The position numbers and the translations under genes were made by a program. From Bacillota bacterium (GTDB taxonomy: Bacteria; Bacillota; Clostridia; Acetivibrionales; DTU013): a stretch of 64,000 nt of DNA. How positions within the stretch are numbered: the first letter of the stretch is position 1; each line of letters starts with the position of its first letter. This document shows, in pieces, positions 33,619 through 42,393 of the stretch. The stretch lies in NCBI GenBank assembly GCA_023412915.1, contig JAEZRE010000006.1, positions 186,001 through 250,000 of the forward strand, given 5' to 3'. The notes below the pieces were generated by a model that was given only the letters and a program-made list of their open reading frames with translations, did not search any database and had not been told where the DNA came from.

Positions 33619-35169
33619 TTACTTATGGCACAGCATTCTAAGGTTTTCATGAAGTTGATTTTCCATATCTTCTTCGGATAAGATCACAAGGTAGTCTCCC
33701 GGCAGGATTTTCAGGCCCCCGTTGGGGATTATCTCTTTTTCTCCTCTTTTGACGGCAACGATCAGTGCGCCTTCCGGCCACTCTACGTCACGAATCATTC
33801 GGCCCGCCGCCATACTGCCATATTCGACCGGAAGCTCGAACAGACCGCCCTTTTGCTGTACGGTCAGATCATGTCCGTTTCTGCTCGCAAAACGTTCCAG
33901 GAGCTCGTCATACAGAGGGGAGACCTTCAGTACGTCGGAAAAAAGCATCGCAATAAAGGAGCATGCGGCCACGGGCATCAGATGCACAAGAGAACCCGTC
34001 ATCTCAGCCGCCAGTAATATACTTGTGACGGGAGCCTTTACCGAGCCTGAGAGAGCCCCGGCCATTGCGCAGACGGCAAAACCGGATATGTATGCTTCCG
34101 GCACGCCGAATTGCGCCGCGGCCATTCCCACGATGCTTCCGGATAATGCGCCTACCGACAGGATCGGCAGGAATACGCCTCCGGGTATGCCGCTGCCGAA
34201 GCTTGTGCTTGTGAACAGGAGCTTTGAGACGTAAAGTATCAATAAAAACAAAATGCTGCTTCTGGCGGTTTCTGCATAGCCAACGAGCCCATGTCCGCCC
34301 CCGAGCACCTCCGGCAGGAACAATCCGAACGGCAGCGCGATCAGAAGTGAGATAACAGGTCTTATTTTTGCCGGAAGCCTGCCGTATAATGTCTGGAAGC
34401 CCAGTAAAGCCTTATTAATCAGGACTCCGGAAAGCCCGGAAACCAATCCCAGCGGTATGATCCAAAAATATAGGGAAACAGGCCATTGCTTGATTGTCGT
34501 AAAACTCAAAACCGGTTTCAATCCAAGGAAATACTTCGATATCAGGTCGGCGGTAAGCGAGGCTGTCGTGGCGGCTATCAGAATAAGCGGTGAAAAGCTC
34601 CTGTGTATTTCTTCGAGCGCAAATACCATTCCTGAAAGCGGGGCGCTGAACGCTGCCGAAAGTCCTGCCGCCGCACCGCCGGTTATGAGATAATTCTCTT
34701 CGAGCCTGTCTTTTGCCGCCTTGCTTGACACCATTTGAGCGCCGGCCGCACCAATTTGTATCGACGGTCCCTCTCGCCCCAGCGAAAGGCCGAAGAACGC
34801 GCCCAAAGCCCCCCCGACAAACCTTGCTGCAAGTATCGTATACCATTTCATTTTCATTCCATATAGCACAACACCCTTGACCTGCGGGATACCACTTCCG
34901 GACGCGGCAGGTTCAAGCTTGACGATCCAGGCAACGAACAGGCCTGCACACGTTATAACGAGCAGCCATGGCAAAATAAGCAAGGGCCGGTTTCTGATGA
35001 TTGCATACATTCTGACAGAAGTTTCCGTTCCGTATTCAATGAGCACACGATAGGCGACTGCCAGCAGACCCGCAACTGCGCCGCATATAATTCCCTTTAC
35101 TGCGATATTCCACTTAAGCTTGCTAAGACCTGTCAAAAGCTTGTAAGCTCTTGTTCTCGATTTCTGCAA
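33619..35169 (-). CDS. ClC-type chloride channel or Cl-/H+ antiporter with RCK_C domain
   Basis: 516 residues from TTG 35169, with GAGGCGGA upstream. Membrane domain ~20-430 with ClC signatures: AASGSGIPQVKG, LSLGREGPSIQIGAA (the gating Glu is present) and SGIPGGVFLPILSVG. The C-terminal ~70 residues form a TrkA_C/RCK_C domain (LTVQQKGGLFELPVEYG, ALIVAVKRGEKEIIPNGGLK), common in bacterial ClC proteins. It moves chloride, or fluoride-like anions, across the membrane. The start region is shared with divergent rocF (122-bp gap). Antiporter or channel mode was not decided. Confidence 0.92.
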   Translation of the reverse strand: MQKSRTRAYKLLTGLSKLKWNIAVKGIICGAVAGLLAVAYRVLIEYGTETSVRMYAIIRNRPLLILPWLLVITCAGLFVAWIVKLEPAASGSGIPQVKGVVLYGMKMKWYTILAARFVGGALGAFFGLSLGREGPSIQIGAAGAQMVSSKAAKDRLEENYLITGGAAAGLSAAFSAPLSGMVFALEEIHRSFSPLILIAATTASLTADLISKYFLGLKPVLSFTTIKQWPVSLYFWIIPLGLVSGLSGVLINKALLGFQTLYGRLPAKIRPVISLLIALPFGLFLPEVLGGGHGLVGYAETARSSILFLLILYVSKLLFTSTSFGSGIPGGVFLPILSVGALSGSIVGMAAAQFGVPEAYISGFAVCAMAGALSGSVKAPVTSILLAAEMTGSLVHLMPVAACSFIAMLFSDVLKVSPLYDELLERFASRNGHDLTVQQKGGLFELPVEYGSMAAGRMIRDVEWPEGALIVAVKRGEKEIIPNGGLKILPGDYLVILSEEDMENQLHENLRMLCHK

Positions 35170-35291
35170 TTTGTCCGCCTCTTTTATACATTGTTACCTG
35201 CAAACATACAAAACAGATTATAGCATTTTTTCTTTTTACTATCCATGCCCAATTCTTTTGTTTATAATAAAGGGATAGGGGGTCGGCATTT

Positions 35292-36215
35292 ATGAATATC
35301 GATGTAATCGGAGTTCCGGTAGATCTCGGATCCGACAGGAGAGGCGTTGATATGGGCCCGAGCGCCATCCGCTATTCGGGCCTGATGAAGGCAATAGAGA
35401 ATTTAGGCATTAATTACAGGGATCTTGGCAACATAGAGGTTCCAGTACCTGAGAGCAAGGATACGGTCGGCCTTTCAGGCAAACCGAAATATGTAAAGGA
35501 AATTACACGGATCAACAGCGATCTGTTCAATAGGGTCGGCAAGAGCCTGAAAGCGGGCAATATGCCCCTTGTGATCGGCGGCGACCACTGTATTGCGACC
35601 GGTACGCTGCTCGGAGTGCAAAGTTACTATAAAAATATAGGCGTCATATGGCTTGATGCTCACGGGGATTTCAACACGGAGCATACTACGCTGACAGGCA
35701 ACCTGCATGGAATGTCGCTGGCTGCCGCAACGGGCACTGGCATGCTTGAAATGGCGGATTTCAAACCTCGGGACGTAGAATATATAAATCCTGAGAAGGT
35801 AGTTGTGATCGGAGCCAGATCGCTTGATCCAGAAGAGGCAAAGCTGCTGAAAAAGCGTCGGGTTACGGTGTTCACGATGGAGGATGTGGATATGTACGGC
35901 CTCCGAGCCGTTATGCAGAAGGCGCTGGATATAGTTGAAGCAGGGACCGAAGGCTTCCACCTGAGCTTCGACCTGGATGTGGTAACGCCTTCTGACGCAC
36001 CCGGCGTAGGTACGCCTGTTAAAGGCGGGCTGACATACAGGGAGGCCCATCTTGCTGCAGAGATCATTTCTACGAGGCCAAAGCTGCTTTCGATGGAACT
36101 CGTGGAATTGAATCCTATTCTGGATAATGCCAACGTTACGGGCGAACTGGCAGTTTCGCTGATTTGCTCCGTATTGGGAAAGAGGATAGCCGGCAATATG
36201 GCCAGTAATTTTTAG
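35292..36215 (+). CDS. rocF: Arginase
   Basis: 307 residues, a binuclear Mn enzyme splitting arginine into ornithine and urea. It begins MNIDVIGVPVDLGSDRRGVD, as in Bacillus RocF. Metal motifs in order: GGDHCIATG (His ~99), WLDAHGDFN (~121-127) and SFDLDVVTPSDAPGVGTP (~230); the substrate segment LHGMSLAAATG is present. The full set separates arginase from agmatinase, which lacks the LHGMPLA-type segment and the DxDxxDPxxxPGxGTP form seen here. GGGGG precedes ATG 35292; a TATAAT lies near 35262. It is a single gene with its own terminator. Confidence 0.93.
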   Translation: MNIDVIGVPVDLGSDRRGVDMGPSAIRYSGLMKAIENLGINYRDLGNIEVPVPESKDTVGLSGKPKYVKEITRINSDLFNRVGKSLKAGNMPLVIGGDHCIATGTLLGVQSYYKNIGVIWLDAHGDFNTEHTTLTGNLHGMSLAAATGTGMLEMADFKPRDVEYINPEKVVVIGARSLDPEEAKLLKKRRVTVFTMEDVDMYGLRAVMQKALDIVEAGTEGFHLSFDLDVVTPSDAPGVGTPVKGGLTYREAHLAAEIISTRPKLLSMELVELNPILDNANVTGELAVSLICSVLGKRIAGNMASNF

Positions 36216-36261
36216 AGCAGCCGGTATACTGAGATAGAGCTGGAAATAGTGGTATGTATTG

Positions 36262-36307
36262 AAAAGCACCGTATGCCGGTAAGTGAGCCCGGCTGAGGTG
36301 CTTTTTT
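36262..36307 (+). terminator. Terminator after rocF
   Basis: AAAGCACC and GCCGG on the left pair with CCGGC and GGTGCTTT on the right, ending in TTTTTT. Confidence 0.9.
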
Positions 36308-36325
36308 GGCGCGCGGCGGGACAGA

Positions 36326-36341
36326 GGGCAGGTACCTGCCC
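36326..36341. repeat. Perfect 16-bp palindrome next to a GGGACA/TGTCC repeat
   Basis: GGGCAGGTACCTGCCC is a perfect palindrome, followed at ~36352-36370 by GGGACAAGGTCCCTGTCC, which is also self-complementary. The cluster looks like intergenic repeat debris comparable to the GGGACGG family found elsewhere in the window. Confidence 0.5.
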
Positions 36342-36402
36342 CACATGGGAATGGGACAAGGTCCCTGTCCTGCTACCCCATCAAAAAATTTTATCCTAAG
36401 AC

Positions 36403-36442
36403 TTGACAATCGCGTCACAGTGTATTACTATGATAGTACACT
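36403..36442 (+). promoter_or_regulatory. Promoter and palindromic operator of the GntR/ABC operon
   Basis: TTGACA (36403-36408), 17-bp spacer, TACTAT (36426-36431). The -10 overlaps a palindrome TACTAT-G-ATAGTA within AGTGTA...TACACT (36419-36442). This fits autorepression by the YtrA-type GntR protein encoded next, which in relatives binds GTACTA/TAGTAC-like sites. Confidence 0.75.
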
Positions 36443-36463
36443 AGTTTAATAGCAAGGAGGTTA

Positions 36464-36853
36464 ATGTATGCTATGAAGTTTAATGACAGCACTCCGATCT
36501 ATTTGCAGATCGTTGAAAAAATCAAGGCTGACATAGTAGCCGGTAAGCTCAAGGGCGGGGATAAACTTCCGTCCGTCAGGGAAATCGCCGAAAATTTCAA
36601 GGTCAATCCGAATACGGTACAAAGAGTCTATATGGAACTTGAACGCGAAGGAGTGGCTTATCCTCAAAGAGGAATCGGAACCTTCATAACCGAAGGGGAG
36701 GAACTGGTCGAAAAGCTGCGGTCCACTCAGGCGTACAAATACACAAGAAGGTATGTCGGCGAAATGAAGGAACTTGGAATGGGTAAAAAGGAAGTAATCG
36801 AAAATGTAGAAAGTGTTTTGGAGGAAGAAAACAATGATCACGCTGAAGGCTGA
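36464..36853 (+). CDS. GntR-family repressor, YtrA subfamily
   Basis: 129 residues. N-terminal winged helix (PIYLQIVEKIKADIVAGKLK, LPSVREIAENFKVNPNTVQR, YMELEREGVAYPQRGIGTFI) followed by a short ~45-residue helical tail instead of a large ligand domain, which defines the YtrA type. AAGGAGG precedes two in-frame ATGs (36464, 36473); neither spacing is ideal, so the start is uncertain by three codons. YtrA regulators repress their own operon of ABC genes and respond to cell-wall antibiotics in B. subtilis. The gene overlaps the ATPase start by 20 bases. Confidence 0.9.
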   Translation: MYAMKFNDSTPIYLQIVEKIKADIVAGKLKGGDKLPSVREIAENFKVNPNTVQRVYMELEREGVAYPQRGIGTFITEGEELVEKLRSTQAYKYTRRYVGEMKELGMGKKEVIENVESVLEEENNDHAEG

Positions 36854-37529
36854 TAATATCACCAAGAATTATTTTAAAAAAAGCGCGTTATCCGGCGTCA
36901 GTATCCAGCTCGAACAGGGCAGGATCATCGGGCTGCTCGGGCCTAACGGAAGCGGTAAGACCACCTTCCTCAAACTGGCCACGGGTCTTGTGCGCCCCAC
37001 CTCAGGCAGTATTACCGTCTGTGACAGGGAGATCGGATATAAGTCGAAGGAACTCGTCGCTTTACTACCGGACAGTGATTTTCTGTACGATTGGATGACG
37101 ATCAAGGAGGCAAAGGAAACGTATGCCGCATTTTTTGCGGACTTCAACCTGAAGCGCTTTGTTGAATTACTTGAATTTATGAAATTGTCCGAGAATATGA
37201 AATTCAAAAGCCTTTCGAAGGGTATGAAGGAAAAGCTCGCGCTGGCGCTGACACTTTCGAGGGACGCCAAGCTGATAATCCTCGACGAACCGCTGAACGG
37301 CGTCGATCCCGTTGCAAGGGAACAGATACTCGGCGCGATAGTGAAATGCTTCAACCAGGAAAGCACGATACTTGTAACCAGCCATCTGATAAATGAAGTC
37401 GAGAGTATACTCGACGAGGCATATTTCCTGAAGGAAGGCAAAATCGTGCTCTATGGCCTCACGGATGTACTGAGGAGCGAAAGAAACAAATCACTTGATG
37501 AACTTTACAGGGAGGTGTTCGCATGCTAG
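36834..37529 (+). CDS. ABC-2 type transporter ATPase, YtrB-like
   Basis: 231 residues from ATG 36834, GGAGGAAG upstream inside the gntR gene. Walker A LLGPNGSGKTTFLKL, signature LSKGMKEKLALALTLS (degenerate LSGGQ, usual for this subgroup), Walker B LIILDEPLNGVDP, H-loop VTSHL. It is the energy subunit for the permease that starts seven bases before its end. Probable role in export or stress response; substrate unknown. Confidence 0.92.
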   Translation: MITLKADNITKNYFKKSALSGVSIQLEQGRIIGLLGPNGSGKTTFLKLATGLVRPTSGSITVCDREIGYKSKELVALLPDSDFLYDWMTIKEAKETYAAFFADFNLKRFVELLEFMKLSENMKFKSLSKGMKEKLALALTLSRDAKLIILDEPLNGVDPVAREQILGAIVKCFNQESTILVTSHLINEVESILDEAYFLKEGKIVLYGLTDVLRSERNKSLDELYREVFAC

Positions 37530-38353
37530 GAAAACTTATCGCATATGAACTGGCTAAGAAGTGGAAGTCGTCGAAGTTCCTGCTGATGGGCTATATAATG
37601 GTACAGGCGGTCATATTGCTTGTAACGAGGGTATTTCTTTGGAACGGCGAAATTGAACGAGGGTTTTTCGTAATCGGAGGAACCGCCCCGGCAGGCGACG
37701 GTGTAAACTTTGCAGCAAACAATGGCGTCAGCGCCACCTTTGTGATCCTGTCCGCGGTATTTTTCCTGCTGGCATTGTTTATCGGTGCATATCCCTTTGT
37801 TGAGAGCGTTTACAGATATGAAAGGGACCTTTCAAGCAAGCAGGCTTATCTGGAACTGATGATTCCCGCAGTAGGCTGGATGAAGGTGCTGTCCAAGCTT
37901 ATCGCAACAATGGTCGGCCTTGTAATCTGCGGGACACTGTCGCTGTTTTCGATGTTCATGTATCTTATGGTCAATAGTAATTTCAGGTATTTTGCTGAAT
38001 TGTTCAGGCTCTTCATAAATAATATAAGGAGCGGCGGTCCGAAAATGGCGCTGATAATTTTGTTTATGCTGTTCAGCTTCGCAGCGACATACATGACTAT
38101 ATTCTTCTGTATCTCCGTCGCAAAATCCTTTACGCATAAAAATACTGTAGCAGTACCCATAGGGATATTTGTATTCATAATCATCACCGCATGCCTGGGG
38201 TTTGTTACGACCCAACTTGCCGGACTGCCGATCGTGACCTGGAATATCGGAACAATAACCTTCACATTGAGTTCGACGTTGCTGGATATCGCAGTATTCC
38301 TGGCGTTGCTTGCCGGAACCAGCTGGCTGATAGAAAAGAAAATAGAGCACTGA
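37523..38353 (+). CDS. ABC-2 type permease
   Basis: 276 residues with six predicted membrane helices: KFLLMGYIMVQAVILLVTRV, FVILSAVFFLLALFIGAYPF, LIATMVGLVICGTLSLFSMF, ALIILFMLFSFAATYMTIFF, VAVPIGIFVFIIITACLGFV and LLDIAVFLALLAGTSWLIE. GGGAGGTG precedes ATG 37523, which overlaps the ATPase stop. Third gene of the gntR operon. No close subfamily is recognised. Confidence 0.85.
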   Translation: MLGKLIAYELAKKWKSSKFLLMGYIMVQAVILLVTRVFLWNGEIERGFFVIGGTAPAGDGVNFAANNGVSATFVILSAVFFLLALFIGAYPFVESVYRYERDLSSKQAYLELMIPAVGWMKVLSKLIATMVGLVICGTLSLFSMFMYLMVNSNFRYFAELFRLFINNIRSGGPKMALIILFMLFSFAATYMTIFFCISVAKSFTHKNTVAVPIGIFVFIIITACLGFVTTQLAGLPIVTWNIGTITFTLSSTLLDIAVFLALLAGTSWLIEKKIEH

Positions 38354-38393
38354 TTTACAGGCTCTTCATATACAAACATAATGTAACAAGTGG

Positions 38394-38440
38394 TCGAAAA
38401 GGCAGGCTGTCGGAAATTAACCGGGCTTGCCTTTTCGATT
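38394..38440. terminator. Bidirectional terminator between convergent genes
   Basis: TCGAAAAGGCA pairs with TGCCTTTTCGA, with GGCTGTCGG/CCGGGCT inside. A-run and T-run on the two sides allow use from both strands. Confidence 0.8.
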
Positions 38441-38467
38441 TATTTTCAACTAAAATAAGGCAAAGGT

Positions 38468-39346
38468 TCAGTCTATGTCGGACTGCAGGTTTTCGGGCGG
38501 CGCCTCGAGTGTTTCGGGATGCTGTATCAGGTTCCTGTAAAGCTTGAACGCCGAAGCGTAATAGTGTCCGTCGACCGTGCGTTCATCTGTGACGACCTTC
38601 ATCGTTATGAATTTTCTGTCCAATATACTATTGTCCGCATCGATGACCTTTTCCCTGATTTTTGTGCCGAAGGCGATAAAGATGGACGTAGTGCCGAAAT
38701 CGTAAAGATGGTGATGAACCGGCTGAATACCGAGCGAGCCCAGATCCGTTATGAAAAAGCTTGTGTGGAAAGGGCTTACCCTGTTGATGATGCGCGGCAT
38801 TACACCGAAATAATCCATTGTACGAAGCACGAATACGACAAACTTCAATAGCCACCCCGGGCACATCATTAATAATTTTGCAGTTTTGTCGGTATCATTT
38901 TTCATATCGAGAGCTTTATTTTCTACAACCTGCTGACTGATCTTTTCAGCGATCTCAGCAAGTGTATCGGTGGGTTCGAACTTCAATTTCACTGTCGTTT
39001 CGGGGCTGTTGATCTTAAGCTCCTTTTTTATTGCGAGAGATACAAGTATTTCATTACGCGCATAAATCTTCTGCCCTGCAATGAAACGGTTCAGGGCCGG
39101 GCGCATTGCGATCGTACGAACCATCGCTGCTATAAGGACGTGGAGCATGCTTACGTTAGCATCCGAGGTCTTTTTCCTCCTGCGCAGGTAAGCTTCGGTA
39201 TGGCTTATTTCGATTTTATCTTCGAAAAAGCATTGAGAATCGGACCGGTATCTCATAATGTACGGTATGAGACCGAAAAGTGCATCGAGAGACCGCAAGC
39301 GCCTGCCGTCGTATCTGTCGCCGAAACGCCTCTTGTATTCTGCCAT
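38468..39346 (-). CDS. Acyltransferase-like protein, 2-oxoacid dehydrogenase E2 catalytic fold
   Basis: 292 residues. The fold is that of the E2/chloramphenicol acetyltransferase catalytic domain: MLHVLIAAMVRTIAMRPALN near the middle, FFITDLGSLGIQPVHHHLYD, and DERTVDGHYYASAFKLYRNL at the end. In true E2 enzymes the last segment is HRxxDG with a catalytic His; here the His position reads Asp-Glu-Arg-Thr-Val-Asp-Gly, so acyl transfer by the usual mechanism is doubtful. There is no lipoyl or E1-binding domain, and no pyruvate dehydrogenase genes are nearby. Similar stand-alone proteins are common in Clostridia with no assigned role. Confidence 0.75.
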   Translation of the reverse strand: MAEYKRRFGDRYDGRRLRSLDALFGLIPYIMRYRSDSQCFFEDKIEISHTEAYLRRRKKTSDANVSMLHVLIAAMVRTIAMRPALNRFIAGQKIYARNEILVSLAIKKELKINSPETTVKLKFEPTDTLAEIAEKISQQVVENKALDMKNDTDKTAKLLMMCPGWLLKFVVFVLRTMDYFGVMPRIINRVSPFHTSFFITDLGSLGIQPVHHHLYDFGTTSIFIAFGTKIREKVIDADNSILDRKFITMKVVTDERTVDGHYYASAFKLYRNLIQHPETLEAPPENLQSDID

Positions 39347-39452
39347 CCTTTAACCCCCATCAAAATGTAATCTGAAAGTCATATCGCTCCATATACAGTG
39401 CTTCTGATCCTTGGTATGTCGTATTCCTCCATATGCGGAACATTTGCTGCAT

Positions 39453-39756
39453 TTAGACTACCGCCAGATCCTCATTGTTGGCCGTATACCTGTAAACCAT
39501 CGGAGCCCGGAACTCCGGAGGGTATTCCGACACGGGATCGTTAAGCTGGAAAAGTCCTCTTACGTAAAGCTTTAGGGCTGCGGTACAGGTTGTCACTTTT
39601 GTCGTCGAATAGATACGGTAGAGGGTCCTTGTCCGCATAACCTAAGCATTCCTGATATTTTAGTTCACCCTTGTGATATACGGAGCAGGCACAGCCTGCA
39701 GGACCTTTATCGGTCAAAGTGCGAAGCGGAGGTGTAAGCCGTGAGAATTGATCCAT
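39453..39756 (-). pseudogene. Serine hydrolase (class C beta-lactamase-like), frameshifted and truncated
   Basis: Starting near 39756, one frame gives MDQFSRLTPPL... GCACSVYHKGELKYQECLGYAD. The family then continues in a second frame as TLYRIYSTTKVTTCTAALKL, containing the catalytic SxxK (STTK), through LNDPVSEYPPEFR, and stops by ~39453. A small deletion with frameshift near 39640 joins them. About 100 of the expected ~370 residues remain, so no active enzyme is made. A ribosome site (GGAGGT) is still present upstream of the ATG. Confidence 0.75.
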
Positions 39757-39885
39757 GTATAAGACCTCCCGTTTTGGTTTACAATAAATAGTTTACCATC
39801 AGACATGCTATTTTGCAACGATATAGATGTTTGGCCACACAATGGGTGTTTTCCGCTTCATGGTTTGATATGGTACAGATCCGGT

Positions 39886-40644
39886 TTATCTTAATTGTCT
39901 TTTCAGTTCGATTGAGAATTTGCTCCTGTCGCCCCTGTATTTTGCAAGGGAATAAACCACAGGAGTATCGTTCTCAAGATATACGACGCTTTCGATAAAC
40001 TGTATGGGGAAGCCCTTTTTGATTTGTAGCAGTTTTGCTTCGAATTCACCGGCAGGTATCGATTCAAGTGTTCTGTCGGCTCTGGCAACAAGCATTCCAC
40101 TTTCTTTTTCTATGGTTTTGTACAAGGATTCGTTTTCCATATCCTGCGATAACAATCCAGGACAAATACCATAGGGAACGTAAGTTATGATAAAGACGAC
40201 AGGCTCGTTATCGGCGGATCTGAGGCGTGTAAGTCTGATCACGTCGCTGCCGGGTTCGACCCCGAGAGCATTGGAGACCTTCTCATCGCTTTTGACGATT
40301 TCCTTCTCGAGCACCCTGGTCGAGGGCGTAAGGCCTTTTTTCTTCATCTCGTTGCTGAAGCTGTCCAAAACCGATAAAAAATCCTGTGTTATTTTAGATT
40401 TTGTGATGAAAGTTCCCTTCGCCTTGATCCTGTAGAGGTAGCCCTCTACCACAAGCTCATTGATCGCCTGGCGCACGGTGGGCCTGCTTATGCCGAAGTG
40501 TTCGCTGATTTCGACTTCGGTCGGGATCGGTTCTTCGAGGTTTTCGCGGCGATCGTTTATATACTCGAGCAAAAGAGTTTTCAACTGATAATACAGTGGG
40601 ATCGGTATGTTCTTATTAAGCGACTTGTTTGCTCCCAATAACAT
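39886..40644 (-). CDS. GntR-family regulator, HutC subfamily (UTRA domain)
   Basis: 252 residues. Winged helix at ~12-80 (IPLYYQLKTLLLEYINDRRE, TEVEISEHFGISRPTVRQAI, NELVVEGYLYRIKAKGTFIT) and a UTRA ligand domain (~90-245; LEKEIVKSDEKVSNALGVEP, DVIRLTRLRSADNEPVVFII, YSLAKYRGDRSKFSIELKRQ). HutC-type repressors bind sugars, amino acids or other small metabolites. GAGGGAAAAT precedes ATG 40644. It is divergent from the P-loop gene at 40928 across 283 bases, which makes that gene and the following ECF operon likely targets. Confidence 0.92.
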   Translation of the reverse strand: MLLGANKSLNKNIPIPLYYQLKTLLLEYINDRRENLEEPIPTEVEISEHFGISRPTVRQAINELVVEGYLYRIKAKGTFITKSKITQDFLSVLDSFSNEMKKKGLTPSTRVLEKEIVKSDEKVSNALGVEPGSDVIRLTRLRSADNEPVVFIITYVPYGICPGLLSQDMENESLYKTIEKESGMLVARADRTLESIPAGEFEAKLLQIKKGFPIQFIESVVYLENDTPVVYSLAKYRGDRSKFSIELKRQLR

Positions 40645-40927
40645 ATTTTCCCTCGATTTAACTATATTTAGTGAGAATTGTTATTACATAATAACATTAA
40701 GCGCCTAATAATTATATCCCTCGAAAAATAAAAAGTACATAGCTAAAATAAATAGACCGGTCGTTTCTGCTACAGTATATCTCCAGTGATTAAACTATTT
40801 CTCGGTTTTTTGTATTTTGGAGAGGTTCCAGTCCATTACAAGGCTTGCTCCATACGCAGGGTGATCTTTTGGCATTTTCCCGGAACTTTCACCCTCTTCG
40901 CACATATCATAGAAGGGGGGTGGTAAG

Positions 40928-42022
40928 GTGCTTAAGGGAAGGGTAAGAAACATGTTCCCGGGGGGGAACACATCCGTGGGCTTTTTCAGCTTTTACAATT
41001 ACATAATCAACAGGGAAAGCGCTAAAAGGGTTTTTATACTAAAGGGTGGACCCGGCGTCGGCAAGAGTACTTTCATGAAAAAAATCAGCGAAACTATGCA
41101 GAACCTTGGGTATGACGCCGAACACATGCACTGCTCGAGCGACAACAACAGTCTGGACGGGGTCGTTATTCCAAGCATAGGCGTGGCCCTGATAGACGGG
41201 ACGTCGCCTCATGTATGCGATCCGGTTTTCCCCGGCACGGTGGATGAGATCATACATCTGGGGGATTTCTGGAATGAAGAGGGCTTGAAAAAAGGCAAGG
41301 AAAATGTGATTCGGATCAGTAAGGAAGTAGGGAGCCTTTTTTCACGCGCATACGGGTATCTCGGAGCAGCGGCTCGTATCAGAGAAAACACCGCGGCGGT
41401 TTATTCGGCTTCTATCGACGAATCCAAGGTAAACAAGACTGCCAAACAATACATAGATCTGCTTTTCGAAGGGGTGCCGGTCGCAGACAGGCCGGGCAGG
41501 GCGCGCTGCCTTTTCGCGAGCGCTATTACGCCTTCCGGTCTGAAAAACTACATCGACGAACTTGTAGCAACCGATAACGTATATATGCTTGCGGGTTTTC
41601 CGGGAGCAGGCACCGAAACTGTGCTCGAAAGGATAAAATCCGCGGCGCAGGAAAGAGGTTTTTCCGTCGAAGCCTATTATTGCGCATTCAAGCCCGACAA
41701 ACTAGAGCATCTTTTAATACCCGGGCTAAAGACCGCATTCACAACTGCTGAAAAATATCATGCCTCGGATGTCTGTACCATCGGAAAGACAGATTTCAGG
41801 GACTTCCTTGACGGCAGGATAGCCGACCGGAATAGGGCTGCCCTCGAGTATAACCAGAGTATGGTGGACAACCTGCTGGACAAAGCTGTTGAAACAATCC
41901 ATGAGGCCAAGGCTCTGCACGATGAGATGGAGACCTATTACATACCGAATATGGATTTCGGCGCGGTTCAGAAGTGTTGGGAGAAAACAATGCAGAGGAT
42001 AATGATTTACGCGGATGAATAA
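40928..42022 (+). CDS. P-loop ATPase of the PRK06851 type, function unknown
   Basis: 364 residues from GTG 40928, with GGGGGG seven bases upstream. A Walker A is near residue 40-48 (VFILKGGPGVGKSTFMKK). A second, degenerate P-loop lies in the second half (MLAGFPGAGTETVLERI), which indicates a duplicated two-lobed ATPase. Conserved family segments are HMHCSSDNNSLDGVVIPSIG and LIDGTSPHVCDP. The family occurs in Clostridia and Bacilli without assigned function. It is followed, after the palindromic element, by the ECF transporter genes. It has no membrane segment. Confidence 0.75.
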   Translation: MLKGRVRNMFPGGNTSVGFFSFYNYIINRESAKRVFILKGGPGVGKSTFMKKISETMQNLGYDAEHMHCSSDNNSLDGVVIPSIGVALIDGTSPHVCDPVFPGTVDEIIHLGDFWNEEGLKKGKENVIRISKEVGSLFSRAYGYLGAAARIRENTAAVYSASIDESKVNKTAKQYIDLLFEGVPVADRPGRARCLFASAITPSGLKNYIDELVATDNVYMLAGFPGAGTETVLERIKSAAQERGFSVEAYYCAFKPDKLEHLLIPGLKTAFTTAEKYHASDVCTIGKTDFRDFLDGRIADRNRAALEYNQSMVDNLLDKAVETIHEAKALHDEMETYYIPNMDFGAVQKCWEKTMQRIMIYADE

Positions 42023-42056
42023 CAGTCGGGAAATATTGCGGCTGTAAAGGCTAATT

Positions 42057-42306
42057 AAAGCTCCTGTGGCCGGTCGATTGATATTGCATGAGTTTTGTGA
42101 ATTAGAGCATATTGAGAAGCATTTTTAAGGGCAAATCGCTAGTTTGAGCGACGCCAAGGCGGCGCAATATGAAATGCTTCGCATTTCGTTTCAGCTGTGA
42201 GTATTTGCGTAGCAAATACTATTGTTTGATTTGCCGCAAAGGCTGAATCTATATACTCTATGAACAAAACTCCACAATAGAAATCGACTGGCCACAGGAG
42301 CTTTTC
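42057..42306. mobile_element. MITE-like palindromic element, copy A
   Basis: About 250 bp bounded by AAAGCTCCTGTGGCCGGTCG and the complement of GGCCACAGGAGCTTTT; the inverted ends extend roughly 55 bp with few mismatches. Inside are perfect small hairpins GAAATGC/GCATTTC and GTATTTGC/GCAAATAC. The same sequence occurs at 45681-45926 in opposite orientation. No coding frame. It separates the P-loop gene from the ECF operon. Confidence 0.85.
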
Positions 42307-42393
42307 TATTCTATATTGACTAATTGCGGTTGTAATATATACTAATATTGTAAACTTTATCTTCAGGCAAGACCTGAAAAGGAGGAGTGCGAA

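Noticed and set aside
33722..34234. Plus-strand frame antisense to the ClC gene
   Set aside because: No ribosome site or family features; the minus strand has full ClC signatures.
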